Under the pieces are notes generated by a model that saw nothing but the letters and a program-made list of their open reading frames with translations, did no database searches and was not told where the DNA came from. A DNA stretch of 44,996 nt, taken from positions 600,512-645,507 of the forward strand of contig BFEA01000097.1 of assembly GCA_003427395.1 (NCBI GenBank). Direction: 5' to 3'. The position numbers and the translations under genes were made by a program. Source of the stretch: Chara braunii (taxonomy: Eukaryota > Streptophyta > Charophyceae > Charales > Characeae). Of this stretch, positions 21,025 to 31,394 are shown in pieces (the first letter of the stretch is position 1; each line of letters opens with the position of its first letter).

Positions 21025-21640
21025 AAGGAGGGAGATTGGGATCTGTAGGATTGGTCGAGTGAAAGAGAGGGGACTTACCTATTATGCTATTGACATTGTG
21101 CGCTACAAAGACGTTTTCACGGGAGGACTGTGCCTACGTGGCACTTTGTTGTGATCAGATCTTGTCAAGCTCGTTTCTGGAACACTGTTTGCTGATGTGG
21201 AGGAGAGGAGATGTCCGAAGAAGAAGTGGGGATTGAGGGTTTTCTATATACGTAGACTTTGATGGATACTTTCTCTTCCACCTTCTAAATCTATCCTCCC
21301 CCTCTCCTCCTTCGTCCTTTGATTATGAGACATTGTATTACATATCACATTTCACGATTATTGGGGACAATTATCAACGCTGAGTTATCTTGTATTTCGA
21401 CACCTGACGAGTTTCTTCCAGACTGGTTTCATTACAATTAATCGATGACAATTTTTCTTACTTTCTTTCGGAAAACTACGAGTGATTGGTCGCGATTTAC
21501 TGTCTTTTGAAAGTGTAAGCTTGCTTTTATGACCTTTATTCAAAAAATTCTTACAATGATTAATTGCTCTCTAATTTTGAATTGTTGATTCTTTATATTA
21601 CTATTGTTGCTGAGAGTTCACTTCTCAACTACCTCCATGA
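21025..21640 (+). mobile_element. Possible 3' LTR region of a gypsy element
   Basis: A purine-rich stretch AAGGAGGGAGATTGGGA (about 21025-21041) could be a polypurine tract. A TG start follows at 21043, a TATA-like TCTATATACG lies at 21242-21251, and then comes a T-rich stretch. The position behind the chromodomain fragment fits a 3' LTR. No second LTR copy is present to prove it, and the right boundary is a guess. A degenerate direct repeat of the end (near 21595-21650) occurs at about 21805-21865. Confidence 0.3.
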
Positions 21641-22457
21641 TCCGGTGCTGGAAGCACGGGTGCTTGGGGCTAAGGACGTAAAATTTCGATCAATGAAGAG
21701 CCAGATTGGCGGTAATTCAGTTTTCTGAAAAAATTGAGTTCATTAACATGAGCCTCATTTTTCCCGGAAAAACCATTGGATAATTCGTCGCTCTCTACTC
21801 TTAAGATCTTCGTATTACTATTATGGACGAGCAACTGCCCGCCTACCTTCATGACTCGGTGCTGGATTTTGATGCACATACTCATGGAGTTGGAGGCAAT
21901 TGGTTCAATCAATAGGGTTAGGAATGACATGTGTAGAGTACTCCTGCATTTTAAAAAAAAAGGGAAAGTTGTTCAAGGGTGCCTAGTCTGCTTTCTGATT
22001 TGATAATCTCTACAAGCCATGAATAATCTCTTCCCACAGATTCCCTCTTTCCATTTTTTTTTTCCCCACCCTTTCTTTTCCCTTTTTCTTCCCTTTGTCT
22101 TCCTCTTCCCCCTCCCCCTTGTTTTTCTTCCCTTCTCGAAAATGCCAATCTTTACGATCACACGAGCGACGAACCCCCCTCGGTTGATTGAAAGGGCGAA
22201 AATATTGATTAGACATGTTTAGACATGTATGGATTATAAACTTCCTCTCAGGAACTATGTTTTGATCTCGCTTGGAGCCCCCATATTTTTCGAAGAAAAA
22301 CGCATAAATATCCTTGCCTCAGTAAGGGCCGTACCTGCCACGGCAGAGAAGCATACCATACCTGCACAACTACAAGGTGTTAAGATGCGCTGATGACGCC
22401 GGAGAAGATAAATGGCAGTGGAATTTCACGTCATTTCATCGCATACATATCATTAAA
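21641..22457. other. Unassigned AT-rich spacer with pyrimidine tract
   Basis: It contains the degenerate direct repeat of the putative LTR end (about 21805-21865, sharing TATTACTATT and CGGTGCTGGA) and a long pyrimidine tract at about 22040-22136. No gene is supported. Confidence 0.45.
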
Positions 22458-22477
22458 ACACACACACACACACACAC
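22458..22477. repeat. (CA)n microsatellite
   Basis: About ten CA units abut the 64-bp tandem repeat. Confidence 0.9.
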
Positions 22478-22650
22478 AAGAGCGTCAAAGAGGTGATTGG
22501 GCGCATTATGGATGCCATGTAGAGAAAATTATGGCTGACACAAGAGCGTCAAAGAGGTGATTAGGCGCATTATGGATGCCATGTAGAGAAAATTATGGCT
22601 GACACAAGAGCGTCAAAGAGGTGATTAGGCGCATTATGGATGCCATGTAG
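22476..22650 (+). repeat. 64-bp tandem repeat, 2.7 copies
   Basis: The units start with ACAAGAGCGTCAAAGAGGTG at 22476, 22540 and 22604. Units 1 and 2 differ by a single base. Unit 3 is cut after about 47 bp. Near identity implies recent amplification. Confidence 0.95.
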
Positions 22651-22657
22651 TCAAACG

Positions 22658-22662
<5 letters not shown>

Positions 22663-22737
<75 letters not shown>

Positions 22738-22825
22738 ACANNNNNNNNNNNNNNNNNNNNNNNNNNNNNNNNNNNNNNNNNNNNNNNNNNNNNNNNNNNN
22801 NNNNNNNNNNNNNNNNNNNNNNNNN

Positions 22826-22873
<48 letters not shown>
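22663..22873. repeat. (CT)n-(CA)n, assembly gap, (CT)n
   Basis: CT units (about 22663-22712) and CA units (22713-22740) are followed by 85 N (22741-22825) and then CT again (22826-22873). The gap is caused by the microsatellite and its real length is unknown. Confidence 0.97.
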
Positions 22874-22875
<2 letters not shown>

Positions 22876-22974
22876 GCTCCTGACCTCCTCATCTCAACCT
22901 CATCCATGCCTGCATATGTTTAATATTTAGGTATATTGTGTACTCCAGCTCGTCAAGCTTCACACCAAACATGG

Positions 22975-23574
22975 TTTTCCCCAGGGAACAGACTCAACAT
23001 GAACTCCCTGAGATGCGTTCCAATGCTTCACAGCCAAGCGCACCCACAAGCATAAGATACCAAGTGTCCACAACGTCACGGTAGATACTCAACCAACACC
23101 ATATATATAATAGGTAAATGTCCCAAAGTAGAAGAAAAAAAACAAAGACGCACAGGCAGGGAAAAGAAGACAATCACACAAGGCAGGGACAACGACAACA
23201 ACGGCACGGAAGAAACAATCAGGCAAAACGCATAAAGGCTAAAGCAGTGAGGCAACACACATGCTGAACGACACTGTGTAACCGCGCGTTCATTGAACGC
23301 TTGGCATCAATGGCAATGGGGGGTGTTGTGGGGGTTCCGGAATGGGCGCGGATACCTGTTGTTTTTTTCGAAGAAAAAAGAAAACGAAAAGAAAAACAAA
23401 CAAAAGGTAAAAAAAAACAGAAAAAAAACCCTTACCTCCACGTGTGTGTGGCTGCGCGTGTCTGTGTGTGTGTAAAGCATGTGTGTGCGTGCGCACACAC
23501 ACACACTCAGTTTATTCTTGTATGTTTGTCTTCCTTTTGTTGTCTATCTTTCCTCAGAAGTTTTCTAAGCACTT
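22975..23574. other. Repeat Q copy 2 and unassigned spacer
   Basis: 22995-23065 resembles 16598-16665. The rest contains A-rich sequence (23360-23430) and a short GT/CA alternation (23441-23510), with no supported gene. Confidence 0.45.
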
Positions 23575-24400
23575 TTTATGTGTCCAACCGAGCACCTTCA
23601 GGTAGTGACAACCAGTCGGTCATTCCTCGTTTGGAGACTGGAGTGCCTAAAACAGTCTTAGGGAGGGCCGCTCGGTTCGGGATCTTTGTGTTGCCCGTGG
23701 GTGAGGATGGATGCTTGTCGCAGTGGCTCCCTGGCTCAGTGGGTGGTGGGAACCAACAGTCTGCGGTGTTCAATCCTGATGTGAGTTAGGTGATGTGCCA
23801 CTTTGCTCCGTGTTGGATGTGTGGACTGCCCCGTTTGTGCTCCACCGATGCCTTGCTGCCTGTCCCGCTTGCTTCGAATGTGGTTCTCTGCAAGTTGTTG
23901 TGTTCGATGTGTGGTGTCGCCTTGTTGTTGGTGTTGCCTTGCACTTCACTGCTCCACTGCCTTGCCGCCCATCCGCTGGTCGTGCCTTCCGTGTTTGTTG
24001 CTTGTGGGCCTTGTTGGATGGTTGCCTTGTTGCTGATGCCTTGTGCTTCGCTCCACAGTTGCCAAGCTGCTGGTCCACTTGCCCTGTCGTCCCTTGCAGT
24101 GTGGTTGCCTTGCTTGTGTGGCCTTGTGCTTCACTACACAGTTGGCCCGCTGCAAGTCCTGCGTGCCATGTCGTTCCTTGCAGTCGTTTTTGGCGTTGTG
24201 CAGCCGTGTTGCCTCAACTGTGTTGCCTGGTGCTCCACAGGGTTGCTGCCCACTCCTATGTTCCACTTGGGGACAGTCAGCCTTCAACAAGGGTCAAAGG
24301 GTTCATGACCCAAACCATCAAATACGGAGATTCCGCAGATTGTCGAGGCTTCAGCCTCCTGATGAGTCGGTGCAACTGCAACGAAACAATCTTCATCATC
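23575..24400 (+). mobile_element. Hammerhead-associated repeat, copy C
   Basis: This is the longest copy, with the hammerhead on the plus strand at its 3' end. It starts near a block shared with copy D (CCAGTCGGTCATTCCTC here), passes GGGAACCAACAGTCTGCGG (23750-23768) and a roughly 550-bp stretch poor in A and rich in GCCTTG-type words, then reaches the ribozyme at 24337-24392 and a TCATCATC tail before T-rich sequence. The long open frames in this stretch follow from its composition (few A residues, hence few stops) and are not believed. Confidence 0.7.
24337..24392 (+). ncRNA. Type III hammerhead ribozyme, copy C
   Basis: Stem III AGATTGT (24337-24343) pairs with ACAATCT (24386-24392). The cleavage nucleotide is C24344 (GTC). 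Stem I is GAGGC/GCCTC with loop TTCA. The core CTGATGA (24359-24365) and GAAA (24383-24386) are intact. Stem II (GTCGG against GCAAC) has two mismatches and is weak, so activity may be reduced. Confidence 0.85.
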
Positions 24401-24424
24401 AGTTTTCATTTTTTTCAGTTTTCT

Positions 24425-24660
24425 TGGTTTTGGTACTTGCCTGGTCCAGCGGTTGTTGTCGTTTCCCTGCCTCATGTGCTCAGTGGTGTGTTGTCTGCCC
24501 TCCCACCTCCCCCGTGCTCTCCAACCTATGTGTTGTCTTAATTGTTTTTGGTACTTGCCTTTTCCGCTGGTTGTTGTCGTTCCCCTGCCTTATGCGCTGG
24601 TGTGTTGTCTGCCCTCTCGCCTCCCCCGTGCTCTCCAACCTACGTGTTGTCGCAAGTTCC
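24425..24660 (+). repeat. About 117-bp tandem duplication
   Basis: Two direct copies (about 24425-24543 and 24544-24660) share TTTTGGTACTTGCC, GGTTGTTGTCGTT, TGTGTTGTCTGCCCT and CCCCCGTGCTCTCCAACCTA. A partial third copy may follow. The duplication lies directly behind the copy C ribozyme. 24661-25063 holds nothing that I recognise. Confidence 0.85.
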
Positions 24661-25061
24661 TTGCTTCCCCCGTGTGCCCTCCAGTCTATGTGCCCTGCTG
24701 TGCCTCGTCATCCAACTGTACATTGTCTCCCTGCCCCTTGGCTTTGTTGTCGTACCTTTGCCCCTTCTTGTGTTTGTTTGTGATGTACTGTTGTGTGTGT
24801 ACTGGGTCATACCGCAGCTGTATTTGAGGCAATCATGCTCCGGCATAGTTTTTCCCACCTTCCGCAGATAGATGCGTCTGTCCCACACCCACAAGTAACC
24901 ACTATCCATACTAGACGTTTTGGCCATGCCCTGTCGAGTTTGCAAGAGTTGCGTCGTTGGTAGGGTACACTACGCCTGCAGAGAGAGTGACCATGGTGTG
25001 CCGACGTTTTTCAATGTTGGAGCTTGTCTAGCATAGCATTTGTGCCATGAGGTGCCTGCAT

Positions 25062-25063
<2 letters not shown>

Positions 25064-25116
<53 letters not shown>
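25064..25116. repeat. (CA)n microsatellite
   Basis: About 26 CA units. A short (TA)n tract follows at about 25223-25240. Confidence 0.97.
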
Positions 25117-25120
<4 letters not shown>

Positions 25121-25244
25121 CAAAATAATAATCATATATATATCGTCACAAATAGAACTGCCCGGTAAACCATAGGCAGAGAGAGAGAAGAGGACAACAA
25201 ACGAGGGGCTGTGACAAACTGTTATATATATATATATATACCAA

Positions 25245-26460
25245 GGGACTAATTTCAAAAAGAACCCCCCCTTTATTTAGTCTTCTTTTTTAAGCCTTTT
25301 TGGTTGACCCAAGCTTCGTACCATTTCGTCTTTTTTGGCCTGGATAGGGCCAGCCCTCGGACTGATGTTCCCCACGGGTCAGAGCACTGGCCGAAGAATC
25401 GTTGCAGGGCCACCCAGGGGTTTGAACGGTGGGATGTAGTGGGTCTTGTAGCAGGGTCTCCCTTCCAAGAGTTTTTCTGAGGCCAAATGGGGCACAGGTA
25501 CCTGCCCGGGAGCGTATCATCTTGGGGTCTGACTTTTTTTGAGGGTCGAGCCACCACTGGCACATTACTCCAGTCGGATCGGACGGAGCGATCTACGGCA
25601 GTTAGCGAATTCTGCCCTCCGAATTGCGCGCCTCGCGAGTATACGATTAACGGTTGGCGAATTCATTCGCCCTCATTCTCTTGCGCTCCGGAAGCAGCGG
25701 CTGCGCAAAGGTGTCTTCATTACGGCCACTCGAAGCTCGGCAGTTTTCCTGTTCACATGCAGCGCCATGGAGAACATTGAGTTGCCTTTTGGCATGGAGG
25801 GATTGCCGGAACCGGACAATGGAGTGGTGTTGTTCCTTCCCCCCGTTTCTCTCTGTGGCATCGGCTGTGTGTGTGGCTTGTTTGTCGTTTGTGCAGGACC
25901 CTCTGATGATCTAATGTGTGGCGCAGTAGTGAAAAGCGCTTAAGGGAGCCGCCACCTCGATTTTTGTTGCACACCCCTGGTCGTACGAGAGTGCCAGCTG
26001 ATGGCGGAGAGACCAGTGGGACTTCGAGTGTCCATGTGACTTCACCTTCGCCAAGCTCTTCACGCAGTCGCCCTTTTCTTCTTTTTCGAAGTGCCCCTAT
26101 TTCGCTCATTCCCCTGATTCCGGATGCCCCTCGGCGGGTAGCACGTGTTGGCCGAAGTGATGCGCACAGCGCTGCTATCAGGGAGTGTCCCCATGACTTC
26201 TTAAGGATTGGCGGGAGCTGATGGACAGAATGCACCCTGGATTGTTGGTAGGGGGAACATGGGTTTTAGTTTGCTTGGAAGATTGGTAGTCGGATATGAA
26301 TGGAGGAGTACCTATTGGCGGGGTAATTGTTGATGGATGATGTGCAGATGGAGCCATTGATTCTTTTGATATTCCCTTGAAGATTTGAGAAGGGGTGCCT
26401 TGAGTCTGGTGGTCGGGATCAGGGACAGTGTGTTTGCGAATCAGGGGGACCTGACTGGGG
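25245..26460. other. Unassigned region, no supported gene
   Basis: Frames of up to 160 codons exist on both strands (for example 25539-25943 on plus, 25753-26235 on minus), but none shows a domain, and they overlap one another. A GGGTTTGAACGG word near 25420 resembles part of a Pol III B box, but no A box accompanies it. Confidence 0.4.
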
Positions 26461-26462
26461 AT

Positions 26463-26605
26463 GTTTTTTTTTTTTTTTTTTAAGCAGCCCGATGTGATGC
26501 TAGAGGTGCTGATAAGAGCAGACACCACTAACACACTTGGGGAGGCTCCATCTATTGGTGGGGAGCAGCACCTGGCTGGAAACCGGGTCCAGCATCCCTA
26601 AACAT
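26463..26605 (-). mobile_element. Retroposon 3' module with poly(A), copy Y
   Basis: A T run (26466-26481) followed by the reverse complement of the module at 15970-16085, including CCCCACCAATAGATGGAGCC. On the minus strand the module ends in poly(A), as in copy X, so it is a retroposed 3' end in opposite orientation. Confidence 0.65.
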
Positions 26606-26708
26606 CATACTTGGTTGTTTGTACAGAAATCAGATTATTGCATCTGGCCGCAGCAGGGGGACCTGACTGGGGATGTTCTAAAATTAATCAGGCGGTTAAT
26701 TGAGAAAG

Positions 26709-26709
26709 T

Positions 26710-26774
<65 letters not shown>
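26709..26774. repeat. (GA)n microsatellite
   Basis: About 33 GA units. The following 26775-27360 shows no supported gene or repeat. Confidence 0.97.
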
Positions 26775-26781
<7 letters not shown>

Positions 26782-27360
26782 GAGGGGGAGAAGGGGGATT
26801 CGGCTGACTTCCATGAAGTGTGGCTTTCTGCTCGGCTTCCGTGGCTTCGGTAGCAGCTGAGGATCCTGTGGGTCGACAGGATTGCAGTGGTTAGGAGTGG
26901 AATTGAGCCACGTACGCTGGTCCCACCATGATCGGGTTTCGTGTCTGTTGATAGCCGGTCAGCCTCGGGCATGCCGATGACGTGCCGGACACTGTATTTG
27001 GGACAATGTTGTGATTCTAATAATCGGGTTTTTCTCCTTCAGAATGACGTTTTCAGACTACGTTCATTTTTGGTGTGTGATCTTTATTCCTTTTCCCCTT
27101 CTCATTTTTTGTGCTCTGTGAATGCGCTGTCATTATACCAGGACAATCGACACTTTTTAAGGAAAGAAATGAAAAAGCAAAAGACTCTTTCTGCTCAGTA
27201 AAATTCTTGGGAATTCCAATGTGTATTTTGTAAAGTGCCTATGCTTGAGCTTGCAGGGGAGTTTGATTGTTGCTTTTTGGATTGCAGTGAAGATACTAAG
27301 GGCTGGGCCGTTTGTTTCGAACGGAGCCATAGCATGGTATGCTATGCGTACATTATGATA

Positions 27361-27362
27361 CA

Positions 27363-27418
<56 letters not shown>
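27361..27418. repeat. (CA)n microsatellite
   Basis: About 28 CA units. Confidence 0.97.
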
Positions 27419-27420
<2 letters not shown>

Positions 27421-27534
27421 GGAGAACAAGAAACGGTCACATACAGATTCAAAATGGACGTGGCCCGTATCTGGGCCACATTCAGAATGTATTTGGACAA
27501 ACATTTTCGTCCAGATATATTCACAAGTCACTGT

Positions 27535-27538
<4 letters not shown>

Positions 27539-27585
<47 letters not shown>

Positions 27586-27586
27586 N

Positions 27587-27674
<88 letters not shown>
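27539..27674. repeat. (CT)n, N, (CT)n, (CA)n compound microsatellite
   Basis: CT units on both sides of a single N at 27586, then CA units from about 27639, then a short GC-rich patch. The N marks a probable collapsed join. 27675-27985 contains no supported gene. Confidence 0.95.
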
Positions 27675-27676
<2 letters not shown>

Positions 27677-27987
27677 GCGCAGCGCCGCAGGCAGGCACGC
27701 ACGCCTGCTCACACACACAAGCACACCAGATTTTTGTTTTTTAACTCCGCACTCCCCCCGGTGGCTTACTGCGTGCACGCGCCGGCCGGGGGCACGAGTT
27801 CAATTTGAACGTACACGCGCGTTCAGCGCGTTCAGACAGCTACATAGGGAGGGCAGGGGGGAGGTGGGAGGGAAGACAATACACAAGCACACAAAGCAGA
27901 GACGAGACAACAACCAGCAACCAAGAAAAAATACAAATCCCGACAGATCAAAGACCGAAAAAAAATAAAAATGATGATGATAGGGCC

Positions 27988-28190
27988 AGCAGCCTAGTTG
28001 AGTTGGTTTCGCATGCAAGTGGCATTCACAAGGTCGTGGGTTCAGTTCCCCACGGCCGCCTGCAGCGTGCTTGGTGTTCACCAGCTGAGATAGTTTGCTT
28101 GCGCCCCCTGGTTGGTCTCCGTAGGCCCTGCCATCCGTTTCTGCGGGTTAGATGGATGCTTGCGCTGCTGGTTCATTCTCTGCAGGGTTA
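27988..28190 (+). mobile_element. tRNA-derived SINE, family A, plus-strand copy
   Basis: The head has an A-box-like CCTAGTTGAGTTGGTTTCGC and a B box GGGTTCAGTTCCCC (about 28037-28050), and shares GCAAGTGGCATTCA with the minus-strand copy at 1380-1465. The body continues to about 28190 (GGTTGGTCTCCGTAGGCCC). A functional tRNA is unlikely because the arms do not form a complete cloverleaf. Confidence 0.6.
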
Positions 28191-28489
28191 GTCATGTAGT
28201 TAGGCAGTGTGAACACTGAACACTGTGAAGTATATTTGAGAGAAGAATATAGTTTAAAGTTTAAACCAATTTAGTACCTTTCAGAGAGGAAGGCTAAGTG
28301 GCAAAAATAACCTATACCGCATTCTTTGGAGGCCAAGCGCCTTCGGACCAAAATGGCTGGCGGCAGCAGCGAAAACAAGTGAAAAAAGGTTTCGCTGGTG
28401 GTCCAGCTTTTGCAAAGCTTGGCAAGGAGTTCTACTCTGCCTTGGCAAAAGGAGGCTCGGGCGTAGTGATGGATTTAAAAAAAAATAAA
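28191..28489. other. Short spacer, possible gene relic
   Basis: A frame of 64 codons at 28298-28492 (starting MAKITYTAFFGGQAP) ends in the A-rich flank of the ribozyme element. I recognise no family and do not call it a gene. Confidence 0.3.
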
Positions 28490-29118
28490 TAAAAAAAATT
28501 GATGATGACAGATTGTTTCGTCGGACTTGCACCGACTCATCAGGAGGCTGAACCCTCGACAATCTGCGGAATGCCCGTACTGATGCTTTGGGTCATGAAC
28601 GGTTTGCCCCTTGTTAACGGTAGACCACCGACAGGCAACATCACAAGCGGAACACAGCAGCAGGCAACGACTCGGCGAAGCATCAGGCAACGACTCAGCG
28701 AAGCATCAGGCAACACTGCCAGAGCATTCCAACCGCACAACACCGAAGCTAAGTCCACGGAATGACAGTGCAAGCGGACGGGTAGCGAGGCAACAAGTCA
28801 GAGAAGCACAAAGCAGCGCTGCAAAGCGGCCAAACTACATGGCACAAAAGTGAAGTGGAAGGGAACACAAGGCATGCGGATGGGCAGAAAGGCAACAGCG
28901 CAGTGAAGCACACGGCAGGGAAGCAAGTGGGATGGGCAGCAAGGCAGCGGTGGAGCATGGACAAGGTCTTCCATACATCCAACACCAACCAAAGCAGTAT
29001 ATCACCTACTCACACCACAACAGAACTCCTCAGACTGTTGGTTCCCACACCGGCCATCGAGTTGGGGAGTCGCTCCGACTAACATCCGTCATCACCCGCA
29101 GGAAACAGAGACATCCTG
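28490..29118 (-). mobile_element. Hammerhead-associated repeat, copy B
   Basis: On the minus strand the element runs from about 29118 to 28490 and ends in the intact hammerhead motif, followed by TCATCATCAATTTTTTT. It is about 85% similar by eye to copy D over 28635-29115 and more distant from copies A and C. Internal 9-20-bp words such as GGCAACGACTC.GCGAAGCATCA are tandemly repeated (28663-28710). There is no coding capacity and no LTR pair. LINE-3 sequence begins within about 40 bp. Confidence 0.75.
28509..28566 (-). ncRNA. Intact type III hammerhead ribozyme, copy B
   Basis: Read on the minus strand. Stem III CAGATTGT (28566-28559) pairs perfectly with ACAATCTG (28516-28509), 8 bp. The cleavage nucleotide is C at 28558 in GTC. 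Stem I is GAGG/CCTC with loop GTTCAG. The core is CTGATGA. Stem II is GTCGG/CCGAC with loop TGCAAGT. GAAA joins back into stem III. All conserved core positions are present. The open stem is III, the type found in plant retrozymes and some viroid-like RNAs. Self-cleavage is predicted. Confidence 0.92.
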
Positions 29119-29149
29119 AGCTGCACCGTCGGCGGTAGGTGCCGATACT

Positions 29150-31350
29150 CCTTAACCACAATACTCTTTCTGGACGACTTAACAGTGTTAATCAGGGCAT
29201 CAGAATCATCCTTTGAAGCGCTGACCAGAGCAATGCACGCCTTTCAACTGGCAAATCAGAGATGAGGATCAATTGGCCAAATACAGTAGGATGGTGGCTG
29301 GCGGAGGATGAGGTAGAAGGCCCAGGAGCACCAGCAGGTACGGAAGGATTGCAGTGGTTGGACCCGACTGAGCCATCGAGATACCTTGGGGTCAAAATGA
29401 CAGAGACGGGCCCACATCATCGATGGCGCCCGAACTACTAGCAAAGATGCTAGCCAAATTGGGCTCCTGGTCGGCAATCTATACTTCACTATACGGCAGG
29501 GCACTGGTACTCAACGCCTCAATCTTCTCCATGCTCTGGTATACAGGAGCGATATGGAGCCCCATACCGAGCGCAGGTTCGACACTGAGAAGAAAGGCAG
29601 CAACTTACCTGTGGGCAGCTAATCCTTCCAATCAACGGGTCATCTCAAAGGTAGCATGGAAGCATGTAATGAAGAGCAAGGGGAAGGGGGGCTTAGGTAT
29701 AATGGACCCAGAAAGGCAAATTCAGCACTACGGACCAAATGCGTGATCAAACTGATCACAAATCACAGATTACCTTGGACGTCCTTGGCCCTAGCAAGTA
29801 TAAGTAGAATAGCTAAGTACAGAACTCCACACAATATGACAGGACTCTTCTGGTTCACCTGTAAAGGTTGGGCGAAGACAGGGAAAGGAGGTAATAGGAG
29901 AGACCAGAATGCCGAGGGAGAGGGAGGGGGAAACTTCTGGCGCCACTTGTTCGAGTTATGGAGTGACATTTTTCCAGCTAAGGTCCACGAGCCAAGAACA
30001 AGAGAAGAAGTCCTATGCCAGCCACTGTTTGGAAACCAATGACTGAAGGATGTGCGAGGGAGACCAAGAACTTTATCAGCCCAAGACTCGAGACGGGGGA
30101 CATGGTTGGAGCCACGGAGTGTGGCAGATAAAAAGCACTTATGGTCAGAAGAGGGAAACAGTGGAAAACCGCAAGGGAGCTAAGGAAGGACCTCAAAAGC
30201 AGTCACAAGCTATTGGCGAACCTCAACGACTTACCGATATGAATCCCCTAGGAATCGAGGAGATTGCCGGAGAAGGGGCCCCAATGGGAGTATGGGGACT
30301 GGGGGACTTGGCAACAAGATGACGAACCCAAGGTAGAGTCCACGGTAGGGAGGGTGGTCAACAAGACTGGTTGAATACCGACATGTACCAGATGGAAGAA
30401 CCAGGAGCCACAACGAGCAGACTCAACAAGGACTCAAAAACTCCTTCAATCCAATATATTATGATGGAAGTTAGACCGAGGATTTCAAGATCGACTGCCC
30501 CACAACCAGGTTGGAAGACCCGGAGCTAGATCCAGCGGAATGGGCGTGGAACCTGAGACGAGGAAGAGTAAATGTAGCAGCACTCAGAACGAACATACTC
30601 CACTACAAAACAAAGTTGGGATACAAGCGTAGAACACAAGCCCACCCACTAGAGGGCTCAGTAATAAAAAGCGCTGGGAGGATAAAGTTGGGATACCACT
30701 GGCACGACTCAACCCCCTCCCCTGGTCAGGGCTGAATAGCATCAGGCTTCGGAGGGTGAGCAAGCATGCAGTGGCTAATCATCCACCTGGCACTCCCGAC
30801 CAACTACCTTCTTCCCCCCCCCGAATACAACGTACGGTCATTAATTATAGCTGTGTTTCGACTGAAAGATGCCCCAAATTCACCTATAATGACCGTACGT
30901 TCTATTCGGGGGAAGACTGTAGCGACTAAACAAAAGAAGGAATAAAGAAAACAGAAGTCCCCAAAATGAAATGTGTGTGCCATGCCAGGAGGAACAGAAG
31001 GAGTCGGTAAAGCATTGCTTGCTGGCCTGTGGACTGCGTTAATGCCCAGCGAATATGGAGGATCGCAAAGGAGTGTGGGCCAAAATCACGGACCTCACCT
31101 TTCCGGAGGATACGGCGACCTTACTCCTGGGAATCGACACGCCAAGGAACTGGGAAGGGGGTATGAAAGGACTTTTAACCTGCTGAGACAGTACAGACGT
31201 GGACAATACGGAAGAGGAGATGCCAGCGAACCATAGAAAGGAGACAAATGCACATACAGGAGGCACGCAAAATCCGAATTAACTTGATGGAAACTGACAT
31301 TCAAGCTCAACGGAAAAAGACAAGGAAGAAGATGGCCAGGCAACCCCATG
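29150..31350 (+). mobile_element. LINE-3: 5'-truncated LINE remnant
   Basis: The sequence begins inside the reverse transcriptase at the catalytic motif (LFLDDLTVLIRA, 29165-29200) and continues, with several frame changes, through the thumb and connection. The frame 29423-29746 carries YGRALVLNASIFSMLWY and VAWKHVMKSKGKGGLGIMDPERQ. The C-terminal zf-RVT finger CVPCQEEQ...KHCLLAC is near 30975-31030. The endonuclease and most of the RT are absent, as expected from incomplete reverse transcription. It is interrupted by the hairpin MITE at 30811-30915 and flanked by hammerhead-associated copies B and D. Confidence 0.75.
30811..30915. mobile_element. Hairpin MITE, about 105 bp, nested in LINE-3
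   Basis: The left arm (30811-30850) contains CGAATACAACGTACGGTCATT. The right arm (30884-30915) is its near-perfect reverse complement, including CTTCCCCC/GGGGGAAG at the outer ends. The loop is about 33 nt. Differences are a longer C run and an extra TTA in the left arm. No clear target-site duplication is visible. Confidence 0.8.
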
Positions 31351-31394
31351 GGAGCAAAAGAAATAAAAGTCAGGTCTGAACAAGGAACCTTGTG

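Noticed and set aside
23790-24783. Long Cys/Leu/Val-rich frames (up to 248 codons) on the plus strand
   Set aside because: They cover the A-poor part of a non-coding ribozyme-bearing repeat; absence of stops follows from composition.
25400-25440. B-box-like GGGTTTGAACGG as a SINE
   Set aside because: No A box and no second copy in the window.
25539-25943. 134-codon frame as a host gene
   Set aside because: No start context, domain or repeat similarity; overlapped by equally long frames on both strands.
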